Source: Spirodela intermedia
Taxonomy: Eukaryota > Streptophyta > Magnoliopsida > Alismatales > Araceae
Direction of reading: 5' to 3'
Assembly (NCBI GenBank): GCA_902729315.2
Contig: LR746277.1
Location: 3,415,001 to 3,479,000 of the forward strand
DNA: 64,000 nt
The position numbers and the translations under genes were made by a program. The notes below the pieces were generated by a model. That model did no database searches and had not been told where the DNA came from. It was given only the letters and a program-made list of their open reading frames with translations. This document shows positions 11,722 to 29,343 of the stretch, piece after piece (within the stretch, counting starts at the first letter, position 1; every line of letters begins with the position of its first letter).

Positions 11722-14700
11722 CTACTGAAGAAGAGATCGGAAGAGCCCTTCTGATGCATCATAAAACCACCTGCGCAAGATGAATTCGTGGACAACATAA
11801 CATGCCTTGAGCAACGGGAAACCCCAGCAGGAAAACAATAATAATTAATTAATTAATTAATTAATTAATTATTCTTATCCATAAACATGTACCTGCAGAG
11901 GAAAACTGGATCCGAACCCACACTCGGGTCACTCTCCGTTCTCGTCTTGCCCAACGGTCTGACATGGCATGGCCCGCTGATCGACTCCACCAAGATGGCT
12001 TTGGCAACATTGGTGTCGTATACCTGCAACACGAAAGTGTGCCGAATACTTAGAATTGTATCCTTCCCATTACTACCACAAAATTAATAACAAAATAAAA
12101 CGAATATGCATAAATACACCGACCAAAAAATAAATAAATAATAGTTTTTTTAATGATCCCAAGGTAGAACTGCAAAAGAACCACACCATAAATGATTTTC
12201 TAGGTCAGAAGCATATATAAATATATATATAAATATAAATATGATCGAAAGCCTGCATGCTTTCTGCACACTCTTTCTCCAGGAAGATGCTAGAAGAACA
12301 CAATAGAAATTAAGGCTTGATGAAGACGAAGATCATTGTGAGTTATATTAATCCATAAATATATACATTTATACGTATATAGTTGGTAGAGAGGGTCTAA
12401 TTTTCATGAGGAGTGTTAGCATAGCCCTCTAGAGAATGCAAGACACTACAACCTCAGAATGAAGCAGCAGAAATTATGGGAGATTAGATTCTCGTGAAAG
12501 TTATAGTTTCCCCTGCCAAAGTTGTATATTGTACAAAAGTTGGCCGAAATCTTAGTTAATCATGGAATAGAACCGAATCTAGAGACGTCAATAAGAGGTA
12601 AAACAGTCTTCAGAGGAGTGATTCCAGATCAGAGATGAACGAGGATAGTACAAAGACCTCAATCAAGCACTTTCTGGCACAAGAGCTTTGAATGTCAGTG
12701 AGGAAACCATATGGGCTAAGATCATAAAACTATATTTTATAAATGGTCGTGAATTGAATCTTTTTTTTTCTCCAACAGCAGTCAATTATGAAACCGATCT
12801 GAAAAGGAATCAACGGGATTGGGAACACTGATTTCGTCTTAGCTTCCACAGAACCCCAATTGATGAAGGATAGTAAACCTAAAGAATCAGGGAGAGTAGA
12901 TGGCAATCAAGATGAATGCTAGCAAGGAGATATGCCCAAATTCCTCATATGGATAATGGCGGTTCATGGGTCAGTTAAGAGTGCAGCTATTTAAATATAG
13001 GACATAACATATAGCAACAGAAATGAACCAGAAATAACCTCGTCGTTTTCAGGAATAGCTGGCTTCTGAACGTTTTCAGGAAGGTTATTAGGGTAGTAAC
13101 AGCAATGGACTGTAGCCCACTTGGCCCCTGATCTAGTGTCCTCCCAAAGAGCCTGAAATGTAAGAAACCAAAGTTACCCATAAACAAAGTACACTAGTCT
13201 GTCAAAAAAAAAAAAAAAAAACAAATATGGCAGTTTGAAAAGTTGAAGCTCAGATGGGATACGATTCTTTCAATATAAAATAAAATTAGTAAACCCGTAA
13301 TAGATGCATACCTGGAGTTTAGACGGTAAAAGTTTGCCATCATTGGAAGAAACAAGAACATGGTCTTGCAGTTTATATATCACACCATTGACGGAACAAG
13401 AGTGGTAGTAGGACCTCTCTTCAATAGCCTGCACACTGTCACCAACCCATTCTGCAATCTGGGTACCATTGGAAGAAGGCTCACTGAAATCTCGTTCAAA
13501 GTTTTCTCCGGTATTTTCCTCAGAAATTACCATCTTTTCACCTTTAACATAATGCCCTTCAAGAACAGACAATTTCAGAAGCTCAGATGAACCTTTCAAC
13601 CCATCATCTGTATGTTTGCGGGATATGTCAGAATTTACTGGCGCGTCTATGCAGTTGGTAGTTTGTAGAACATTTGACACATGACTTGAAGGATTTTTAC
13701 CCATGGATTCACCAGTAGTGTCCTCAGAAATGGCCACGTTTTCATTTCTAGCATCAGAATGTTCCCCATGAACCGGAATTTCCACGGGCTCAGAGGAATC
13801 TTTTAACTCATCACCTGTATGCTTTATGGATCTGTCACAATTTACTGGCACCTCTATGATGTTGACAATATGTGGATTATTTGACGCTTGAGATGAAGGA
13901 TCTATATCCATGTTAGCTTCCAAATCTTGCAAAAGATCATCATGGTTTGAGTCAACCTTTGTTGGTAAGTTATGCTCAGAAGTCGGTTGCTGCATTTGGC
14001 ATGGTAACAGTCCAGTACTCAGATGCTGCTGTTTACTATCAGGCACTTCAGGAGATATACTGCTTGGATCAGCCCTCATATCTGAATCACCTGCTGTACT
14101 TGTTTCCTGTGTCTCCTCATCGGCCCTTCTGTCGGTAATTGGAAATTCCAGTTCATGTGTATCACTTGGATTTGTCACCTTTTTCTCAGTAACTAATTCA
14201 ATGTGACTATTGCCTACAGTAGAAGCCTGTGATGGGTTGGGCATCATAGGATTTCCATTTGAGTTCTGTTGACTATTAACCTTTGAATCCACATTTCCTT
14301 TCTTCTCAGACGCCTGAACACCACCAGCACTCGACGAAGACCTTGATGTTGTAACACTTCTAGTAACCCGACCATATTTGGGGGGCAAGGGTTTCCCATT
14401 GCTTGAAATCAAGCACTGTGGACAGTGCCACTCAGCTTTCGGAATAATTCTCTGATTGAACGACAACAGGCATCTCATGTGCACACCTTTTTCACAGGCA
14501 TCACACACAAGCAAGCTCTCCACATCACTGATAATGACTTTGCAAATTTGACAATTTAAAGGTCTGTTCACATAATCAGTTGACGGAGGAGTCCACTGAG
14601 GCTGATCAAAAGCTCTTGGCGGCAAGATTCTTGAAACCATTTTGGAAATATCACTATGGCTGTTAAACAATGATGGATCATGCAAATTTGCTCCCTGAGA

Positions 14701-16619
14701 AAACTGGTGGCCAACAAGCTGATTCCCTGGAGCATGAGCTATCAGGATCTTGGAATCCTGTTCTTTGGTTATATGAGCAGTAGTTTGAAAACCATTGGAT
14801 CCATAAGCACCTTCAACCTTAGCCACTGTGTTCAGAGACTTGTTTGTCTGGACAGAAAAGGCTGCTGATGCAGGGGTTCCTTGTGCTGAAGATGTTAATG
14901 TCTTTTCAGGTAGCCGAGACACTGTAAACGCAGAAAAACGGCCAAATTTTTTTATGACATAATACACAAGGAACATGAATCCAAATCAGGTGAAGATGCT
15001 GCAAGAAAAGCGTTTTATCAACCAACGTTTGAACTCGTGGGAGAGCCTATGATAGTAAAAATCTATAAGTAAACAACGTGTTTTTTAATAAAAGTAACGT
15101 GTCTCTGAATGAAGCACGGGATACAATGGTGTACAATCGTTCCTATAGGAACCATATGATTACTCTAACCATTCACTATCTTCCAACGAACTGTGCAAGC
15201 TACAACTTATTACCGACTTGCATCCCGATATTTATTAGGTGTTTCCAAACGCTAAGAATTCGTTCTCCGGGAAAATACATCATCTTCAGAGGGAAGGACA
15301 CCAATCATGCAACATTCCCCAATGTCCCGTTTCAAACTGAAACGACTATCTTACTTTCTTAAAATATTTTCAAGAAAACAATGACTATACAATAATAGCA
15401 CTCAGAACAAAACGGAAAGAACATTGCTCCATTCGTCCTATCAAAAATGCGAGTATATCACATGCACCAATGTAAAATAAGAGAGATCGTTTCCTGCAGG
15501 AGTACTCGATGGTTTCATGGGGGACAGCCCTCGTCGTATTTCATTTTGTTGCGACTGCTTCAGTGAGGAGGGTACGGATGCTAATCCAGCAACAGGAGCC
15601 CCGGGTGAAGCATTTTGCAAGCCTCCATGTGGCATAGGACTTGGTTTATCCGGAAAAACCCTCTGAGCTCCTGGAAACAATGAACCTCGGCTCTCTGGTT
15701 TTACTCCGAAGCTCACTGACAGAAGCTGAGATGGTTGCCCTGAAGACTGTACCGCAATTTCCTTTGCTTCTTCCATCTAAGAAAGGGAGGACAAGAGCGA
15801 AACATGACATAACATCAGCAACCACAAAAGTGAAAGACAGAAAGATACTGGTCCCTTTAACAATGAACTCAATCACTTGATCGTGTAATCAATAGACCTC
15901 ATTAAAAATGGATCTTTCTTCTCATACACACCTACATAGAATCTAAAAACTAACGTCCAAGGATAATAAAAAAAGATGAATAACAATCTGTAAAAGCATT
16001 TTTTTAAGGTAATGCATGATGTCATTATCATTTTTCGAACCTCAACATTATCGCCCACAAGCAACACAACTGCATGATTTCATGGAGCAAAAGTGAGCAA
16101 CTGACACAATATGTCGCAAAGGAATGCAACATGTTTCCTCCAATGAAAATTGACAAGATATTCGAGTTTCCCGGTACTGAGGAGGAATCAAAATTGGAAA
16201 TAAAGATAGAAAAAATAGAGAACAAAACTCTTAGTTCGGACCTTCTTTTTAGTGTTCGCAACCTTCTCCGCAATCGATAACTTCGGGGGTCGGGGCACAT
16301 TTTCCTTCGGCGGATTGAGGCCATGATCTACGACGACCGCCATTGCCATCTCCTTAGTGAAAAGATCCTTCCGGCGAGGGAGTTCCACCGACTCGCAGAA
16401 CTTGGCGAGCTTCTCTCTAGCCTCCCACATCAGCGCCTTCTCCGCGGCCGTGGGGTCCCGTCCACCCCTTATCTGCCCCATCGCCGACAAAACCATCACG
16501 ATCTCAGCCACCCTCTCGAGATCCCCGGACTCCCCATCTGCCCTCCCTCTCTTCCTCGACTCCGACCCCGCCGCCACGGCCACGACCGCCCCCCGGTCCT
16601 CTCCCATTCCGCGACACAA
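11722..16619 (-). CDS. PHD-finger and BAH-like domain chromatin protein
   Basis: Exons in transcript order: 16619-16242, 15776 to 15506 or 15468 (end unresolved), 14921-13312, 13152-13039, 12023-11893 and 11770-11722 (TAG); about 850 residues. The N-terminus is a helical region (VAEIVMVLSAMGQIRGG). In the large exon a PHD finger shows Cys4-His-Cys3 order: CQIC, CDAC, HMRC, CPQC. A long Ser/Asp-rich linker follows, then a C-terminal BAH-like module over four exons (VIYKLQDHVLV, LWEDTRSGAKWATVHCYYYP, DTNVAKAILVESISGPCHV, CRWFYDASEGLFRSL). PHD fingers bind histone H3 tails and BAH modules bind nucleosomes or modified histones, so a nuclear chromatin-reading role is inferred. The exon starting at 14921 needs one base from the exon before it. 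A donor at 15505 (A|GTACTC) fits the phase but is weak; the better-looking donor at 15467 does not fit. A missed small exon is possible. Confidence 0.85.
11842..11871. repeat. (TTAA)n tetranucleotide repeat
   Basis: About seven TTAA units lie inside the last, 122-base intron of the PHD gene (11771-11892). They take up a quarter of that intron. Confidence 0.85.
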
Positions 16620-18009
<1,390 letters not shown>

Positions 18010-18017
18010 CACGTGTC
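18010..18017 (+). promoter_or_regulatory. G-box/ABRE-like element upstream of FAH
   Basis: CACGTGTC lies 139 bases before the FAH start codon. It matches the core bound by plant bZIP (ABF) and bHLH factors. A (CT)n tract follows at about 18067-18116. Function is inferred from motif and position only. Confidence 0.45.
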
Positions 18018-18066
18018 GGAAGCAGAGGGCGAGACCTCGTTTCCCTCTTTTTCTCTTAATTCCTTC

Positions 18067-18081
18067 ACTCTCTCTCTCTCG

Positions 18082-18112
<31 letters not shown>

Positions 18113-18116
18113 GCTC
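18067..18116. repeat. CT microsatellite before FAH start
   Basis: A (CT)n tract with a few G interruptions ends 40 bases before the FAH ATG, most likely in the 5' UTR or core promoter. Confidence 0.85.
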
Positions 18117-18155
18117 GTCGCTCTGCAGTTTTCGCGTGGGGAGGCTGTGGCTATT

Positions 18156-22742
<4,587 letters not shown>

Positions 22743-24397
22743 CACTGTATCTAAGGTGAGGTGCCTGGATGAATAAACGATGGGCCTCTGGGTTCACACC
22801 CCCCAGACCCACCTTTCCTGGTTGGCGTTAGTGTCTAGACTGTTTTGTGTGAGCAGGCACTAGATATACTTGAGGAAAGACTTGTTTACTTCTAATTATT
22901 TGAATGATGAGTAAGACTCTGGCCTAGTTAGTATAGAGGGGGAGGGGAGGGGCTCTTTTTTCTTTGGTGATGGCTTCAATCAAATTTAGAAAGAATAATG
23001 ATCCAATATTAATGTAGTGGAAATGTTGACTTAATGATGATTTGAACGGGTTGACACATAATTCAAATCTCTTCATTGAATCTATAAAAGACTTGATTTC
23101 TATGAAGATCCTTCACCTTGAGTTCACAAGATGAAGAAACCTCAACTCTTGAGTCCACAAGAGCTTGAACTTAAGTCTACATGATCAAAATAATTCTCCT
23201 AAATCCACATAAGATATTAGAATTCACTAGTAGAGAAATAAAGCCTCTAAAGAGGTCATAAATTTTATGAGATTAACATAAATAAATTTACAAGGGACCT
23301 TAAATAGACTAAAATCTTTCGTTTAATGTGGCTTGCCTTCTTTTTGTCACATTAAATGCTTGCATTTAATGCAAAGAGAAGAATCAAAAAGTGCAAAGGA
23401 GAAGTAGAATGGTTGTGAAATGTTTATAAATAGAAGGTCAATTTTTCTCATTCAGAGAAACATAGAGCAACCTTCTTCTACTTTTGTTCCACCATAAAAA
23501 GAAAGTGTTTGAGAAAGCTTTTAAGAAAGATCTCTCGAATTGGTGAGTGTATTAGAGGGCCAAGATCAAAGATTTATTCCTTATGATCTTAGAAGGGTCA
23601 AGATCAAGGATCTATTCTCTAAGTTCTTAAAGAGTAATTATTTTATATTATTTTTCACATCTAGTAAAACTTTTATTGTCGCTCGCAGACATAAAAAGTC
23701 AACCTCTAAACCACATAAAATCTTTGTGTCGGTACTTTTGTTGTGAGTTGTTCTTTCTTCTACCTTACTTTACATTGTGAACATTGCTTCCACTGAAGTC
23801 TATATAAGACGTCTTACTCTAACAAAATCTAATTAAAACAAAGTCATAAAAGAGATAAAATGCCCTTAATAAAAAAATTATTTCAAATAAACAAAATTTA
23901 AAAATTAAAATTTTAACATATTCAACATGTCCACAACTCTTACTTGAATAATGTTTTCATACATCTTAGGCCTCTAATTTACTTGGATTGAATTGAAATA
24001 ACTCATACTCCTATTAAGCGTAAAAAAAAAACCTTTTTAGCACCCTAGACACCAATTGTGTTAATTTTGACGACATATGTAAAAAAAAATCATATTTATT
24101 TTGAAAGGCTTTCTTGGGCTTATATCACTTACAGGCCAGTCACAATTGGAATCAAGTACAAGCTTTGATAACCTGCGAGGTCACATTCATCCAGACTCAT
24201 TCATTGGCCAAGATTTTCTATGTGCTCAATTATGGCCTCAGCCTTATAAATCTCACGTCATAATCAGTATTCAGAAATCTTTTTCTCAGAATCTACACAA
24301 ATTTCTTGTCGTGGTGGCACTAACATTGTCATACCTTCTTTATACACTATGGACAAGATTGAATCATATACACATATACCCTTTTTCTGGAGAAATT
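22743..24397. other. FAH to LBP/BPI intergenic, repeat-derived
   Basis: The 3' ends of two convergent genes flank about 1.6 kb of AT-rich DNA. The central part (about 22950-23800) looks like an old transposable-element fragment and is listed separately. The rest shows only short A or T runs and no coding signal. Confidence 0.6.
22950..23800 (+). mobile_element. Degenerate LTR-like or other retroelement fragment
   Basis: The block begins with phrases shared with the TIG-intron repeat (23070-23260: 'gagtccacaag', 'ctaaatccaca', 'ctagtagag', 'cctctaaag'). A TATA-like 'tttataaatagaagg' follows at about 23427, then 'aaaccacataaaatctttgtgtc' split across 23710-23735, which resembles the R-U5 part of many plant Copia LTRs. 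No gag or pol reading frame, tRNA primer site or partner LTR is visible, so this would be a solo or decayed LTR at most. Ends were not defined. Confidence 0.35.
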
Positions 24398-27300
24398 CTA
24401 AATGGGGTAGATGCCTTCTGAGCTGGTATATACCAAGTCTGTACATACATCAATTCTAGAATCCGAAGAGATTATATTTGCATTTTGAAGTGTAAACCCA
24501 TGGATGATTGGCAGCGGGAATCCCACCCGGAGACGAGAGTTCACGTAGGGGACAACCACATTGTTCAAGAAAACTCGCATCACCCCCTGCCAGAAGACAA
24601 TTAGAACATGTTAGTGAGTTGCGAGCTCCATAGTTCAGATCAAAGGTTCAACAGCCTCACGAAGACTAAGTGGATGATGGAGTTCTGATTTATTTTTTTT
24701 AAAATTATCTTGTACTGGTAGTGATTTTTTATTTTGCCAAATATCCACAAGCTATGATTGAACTAAACCTCTTGATCGCCATTGTTATTGGTTATTATTA
24801 TGATTCAGAATGATGAGATCGTATATGCATCATGTTATTCATGTGCACATGAACTAATATGATATCAGTGGACCGAACTTTATGGTTTCAAGCTCTAAAG
24901 AAGAGAGTATAAACAATTTAATGAAGGAAGAATGTACCTGAATTAGATACATGTGGAAGTTTCCGATATTGCTCCACTTCAAGGTGAGAGTGAAATCATC
25001 AATCTCTATCCTACCACCGAGATTATTCCCTGAAATCTCTGGAACTCCTGAGGCGGAGACGATCTGCACCAAGGACCACATGCGCCTGTTTATAACATGA
25101 AAGAAGAAGAGAAACCTCACCAAGGCCATGGAAGATCCAAAGTAACTTCATTACTTGTATTGAGGATCAATGAAGCATAGAGAAAATCCAGAATCAAAAC
25201 CCTAATCAAGAAACCCTGACACAGAAAAACCCCCCTCTTTCTCATTGCCTCTGGGGTTCTAGGCCTCCTACATGGGCCCGAATCAGACCCTAGATCAACT
25301 GAGATTTACTTATTTTCACTACATATTGGCTACTGATTATGCTGCTCTTGGGATTATAATATCACCACCTACATCTCATTTTCTTCCAGAAATCAGCATC
25401 AAGTACATCATCAGCTTTGCCAGGGATTTTCAACCAGGATTAGCGTCATGTGTGGATTTTTCTACTCCATTTCCTCTCTCATTATTTATCCATTACTTAC
25501 TTTCACTAACATATTGGCTACTGATTATGCTGTTCTTAGGATTATAATATCACCGCCTACATCTCATTGTCTTCCAGAAATCACCATCAAGTACATCATC
25601 TGCTTTGTCAGGGACTTTCAACCAGGATTAGTGTCACGTGTGGATTTTTCTACTCCATTTACTCTTAAATAATCAGCTCAAAATCCATTCCAAACCCTGA
25701 TGATACTGCAGGTAGCTCCTGTCCACTAGATGTTCATTTCCCTCTTGTTTCATAATCAGCAGCTTCTTCGATTTTCTCGTTTGATTTCCTTGCCACTGCA
25801 TTACTTCACTTAATAATCGACAACTCCTTCAGAGCAGGAAGTAACCCAATGCCCTGATCCTTAATCTCCTCTGTTAATACTATGAAGGACACCAAGCTCT
25901 CACACCCAATCAAAGAAAAAATAAAATAAAATCAAGAACCGAACGAGATGGGGCTGATGAAGCTTACCACGGAAATGCATGCCACAGAGACCTCCCCATC
26001 GGCCTCCAAGACATCAACAGTCATGTCTGCGAGAATGGAAGCATCAAACCTCTCCCTTGAGATCTTCAGGGTAGGTGGGCCGGTTAATACGATGTTAAGC
26101 TTCATATCATCATTTGGGTACTTCTTGTACAGCTGAGGGATGATGAATCTCCATCCAGCAGTGTTCAAGAGGGACTGATCAGACACCTTATCCACAGTCC
26201 AATGCATCTGTCCACCCTGGAAGAACCCACCAAACATCACCCAAAAAAAGAAAAATATATACATTTTTCTGGATTTTTTTCCTTCTTCTTTTGATCTAGA
26301 AAAAAGAAACGGGTGTTTTTTCTGCAGGAATAAATGAATTACTGGCAAAATAGAAGAGGATTACTTCGAAGTATGATACGGATGCAGAGCTGAAGACAGC
26401 TTCACGCAATGAGATCCCGAGCATCGGTGAAAACCCGTCACACAAGACTGGTTCCTCAGAATTCCTTTTCAATAGCCTTGAAACCGCAGGCTGATTATTC
26501 CCAATGAATAAGCCATTGACGTTGACTTCGATGGACGAGTTTCCCAGTATAGGCTGGTTGACGAAAGTCACATTCAAGGAAACAATGTCGTCAACTTTGA
26601 CTTCCTTTGGAAGGCTCTGCATCAATGAGTCAAACTTTGAGATGCCTTGGGTGATCTTCTTCTTGATCGTAGTCTCCACAGAAGCCCTTATCTGTTCTTC
26701 AAACGCATCTAGTAGCCTGGAGAAAGTGGAGAATCATACATAAAAATAATTAAATAAATAAATTTGAGGAATTATACCCACCAAGAACGGAAAGAGGCGG
26801 TCGAAAACACAGAAGAGCATCAGACGTATGATCATAGAAGTGCTCATACCCTTGATATAACCAAGACGCCCCACCCTCCAATGTTATGGAGAGATCGTCC
26901 ATGGAACAGCCTACTTCGACCGCCGTCAGCTTCAGAGTTCCCCCCTGGTTCTCCATCCTCGTAGTGAGGCCGATTTCCATGCCTTCAATCTTACCCAGAC
27001 AAGATCATCAGTGATTTTATTTTTATTTTCACTCCCTCTCCATCCCCAGGAAGAAAAAAAAAAGGCACCCGATTGCTTCCTTCCCTCGATTATGGAGGCC
27101 CTGATCTCCGACAATTATGGAAACCTAGGCGATCATAGAACCACCCCCTTGGAGAAACCTCAAGGATCATCGGAGCTCTTGGGGAAAGTGGGAGCAGTTA
27201 CCTGAACGGAGGCATTCCCGCTGTCCGAAATCTCCAGGGGGAAGAACCAGGTGGTATACGAATAATACCACTCCATGGTGATATTCGCCGTCGCATCCGA

Positions 27301-27657
27301 AGCCACGATGGCGACGCCGGAGGGACCGGGTTGGATGGTCGACGAGGAGATCTCGATGTGGTCGAGCGTGACGCTGGACAGCTTCACGTAGACTTTCCCC
27401 ACGAAGGGCACACTCAAGGTCTTCTCAATGTCGCGGAGGTGAAGGGGGATGAGAGCGTCCACCGCCTGTTCCACCAGCAGGTCCCTGGCGAAGTCCAGGC
27501 CCTTCTTGGTGATCAGGGCGGAGATGAAGCCCATCTCGTCGGACTGCAGGCGGCCGGCAAAGGCGAGACCGTCGCCATCAGCGGCGGCGGCGGAGGGGCG
27601 GAAAGATAGGAACGGCAGCAGGACGAGGAAGAGGAAAGGAACTGAAGACCCCTCCAT
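24398..27657 (-). CDS. LBP/BPI-family lipid-binding protein (plant LBR type)
   Basis: Exons in transcript order: 27657-27202, 26989-26850, 26716-26365, 26216-25968, 25063-24938 and 24586-24398 (TAG); phases agree; 503 residues, the usual length. A hydrophobic signal peptide covers residues 1 to about 25. The BPI1 half follows (ITKKGLDFARDLLVEQAV, LRDIEKTLSVPFVGKVYVKLSSV, HIEISSSTIQPG), then the C-terminal half (VFSSASVSYFE, GGQMHWTVDKV, LKWSNIGNFHMYLIQ, LPIIHGFTLQNANI). This is the boomerang-shaped family of mammalian LPS-binding and bactericidal/permeability-increasing proteins. The Arabidopsis LBRs bind lipopolysaccharide and take part in the LPS response; the same role here is inference. 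A G-box-like CACGTGTC lies upstream at 27945-27952. The gene is divergent from the mannanase gene. Confidence 0.93.
25308..25665. repeat. 188-bp tandem duplication in LBP/BPI intron
   Basis: Two direct copies start near 25308 and 25496. 'tattggctactgattatgct' is found at 25324 and 25512, and the ends 'ggatttttctactccattt' at about 25454 and 25642 keep the same 188-base period. Divergence is about 8-10 percent by eye. The repeat sits in the 904-base intron 25064-25967 and is not coding. Confidence 0.9.
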
Positions 27658-27944
27658 TCCCACAGACGATGATCTCACATTCGGAAGGAAACACTGAATA
27701 GCGCAGAGAGGAGATGGCGTCTCCCAGAAGGGAGTGGGGACGAGGACGAGGACGAGGACGAGGACGGACCCAGATGGGCAATTAGGTTTCCTCCGATGAT
27801 TGAAGGAGGAGAGGAGAGGGATGGGGCCCCGTGGACGCTGCTTCCCCACGGTCTCCTCCTCTTACCGGAGAAGTTTATTGCCGGGGTGATGCAGCCCTCT
27901 TCCTTCAACGCCACGGATGGAGCAAAGCCGGAAACTTGGAACCA

Positions 27945-27952
27945 CACGTGTC
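27945..27952. promoter_or_regulatory. G-box/ABRE-like element upstream of LBP/BPI gene
   Basis: CACGTGTC lies about 290 bases upstream of the LBP/BPI start codon. It matches the bZIP/bHLH core motif; use in vivo is unknown. Confidence 0.35.
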
Positions 27953-28299
27953 GAGTGCCCACTTTCGCAGATATACCGTACATATAAGATTAACTAGTAC
28001 CAGTATGCGATCTCAGTATCCGTTCCAAGACGGTAAAAAAAAAAGGTCTGCTTTTTTTAAAAAAATATTTTTCCGGTAAATTGCGCGGACTTCAAGAATT
28101 CAATTATATTAATATGAATATATAATAATATATATTATCCTATAGTTTGACCTTCACAAACGTGTCATCAAACCTCCAATATTCATCATTAAGTCGCTAC
28201 ATCTTTAATTTGATCGACCCAGAGCATTCACCAAATTTTTAAAATGTATGTTTTATTCTATTTTTATATTTTTATTTATGTTTAATCCAAAATTTCATT

Positions 28300-28612
28300 T
28301 TTTATACACGTATGTATTTCTATATTTATTTAGTTATTCCACATAAATCAAGTGATGGAACGATCCCTTTGTCTGGACATTTTCATGGGTCAATGCAATG
28401 GGAGAATAATATTAAAATTTATCAAAAATATTATCAAATGGGGAATATTATTTTCTAATTTTGTATATTCTTTATTTAATTTTTAATTTTAATTACTTTT
28501 ATTTTCATTGTAATACATGTATTTCTGCATTATTTATTTATTCATAGAAATCAAGTGGTGGAACGATCCTTTTTTCTGGACAATTTCATGGTTCAACGGG
28601 AGAATATTAACA
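28300..28612. repeat. Diverged tandem duplication, about 206-bp period
   Basis: The phrase 'aaatcaagtg.tggaacgatc' with 'tctggac..tttcatgg.tcaa' and 'gggagaata' occurs at about 28346-28410 and 28547-28612. The AT-rich stretches before each are also similar. It is older than the 188-bp and 33-bp duplications in this window. Confidence 0.65.
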
Positions 28613-29119
28613 AAAAAAAAATATAAAGAAATTGCCATGACATGTATACTTTTTTGTGGACTTGAATCTACAAGGAAATAATAATTAAAGAGTAATTGGG
28701 TCGATAAATATTCATATTGATGATCTTGAGAACCAGCTAAGGATCTAAAACTGTGCCTCTAACCAGGAATTTAAAAGGACACAAATTGATCATAAAAATA
28801 ATATTTCAAGCTTTACAAAATATATCTTTAAAACGGTGAAAAAAAGTTGTAGAGCAACTCTTTCAAAGTTAATATTTTTTAAAATATCAAGAACAAGATA
28901 TTGGCTATATAAAAATATGTTACAAGCTTATGGGATAACTAAACAATGTTACCGGAGTAGTTCTGGCGGGACCCACTAAGGGCCTCATAAGTTCATCTGA
29001 TTTGACTTTTTATACTTTCCCTTAAAAGTCAAGATCATGAAATAAAATTGTGGAACATGCTCATAATTGAGACCCATAAACCTGAAAACCCACTTTTGTT
29101 GACATGTGAAACCCCGTTT

Positions 29120-29303
29120 CCATCTCTCTCTCTCTCTCACTTACTCATTCTCTCTCTGACTCTCTCTCTCTCTCTCTCACTTATTCTCTTCCTGACTCTC
29201 TCTCTCTCACACACACACTTATTCTCTTCCCTGACTCTCTCTCTCTCACACACACACTTATTCTCTTCCCTGACTCTCTCTCTCTCACACACACACTCTC
29301 TTC

Positions 29304-29340
<37 letters not shown>
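29120..29340. repeat. CT/CA-rich minisatellite with about 39-bp unit
   Basis: Three to four copies of a compound unit (CA run, 'cttattctcttccctga', CT run) follow at about 29181, 29219 and 29258, flanked by plain (CT)n on both sides. Confidence 0.85.

Positions 29341-29343
<3 letters not shown>

Noticed and set aside
11475-11798. 107-codon minus-strand frame at the PHD-gene end
   Set aside because: It is a shifted frame; the true last exon 11770-11722 continues the BAH-like WFYDASEGLFRSL and stops at TAG.
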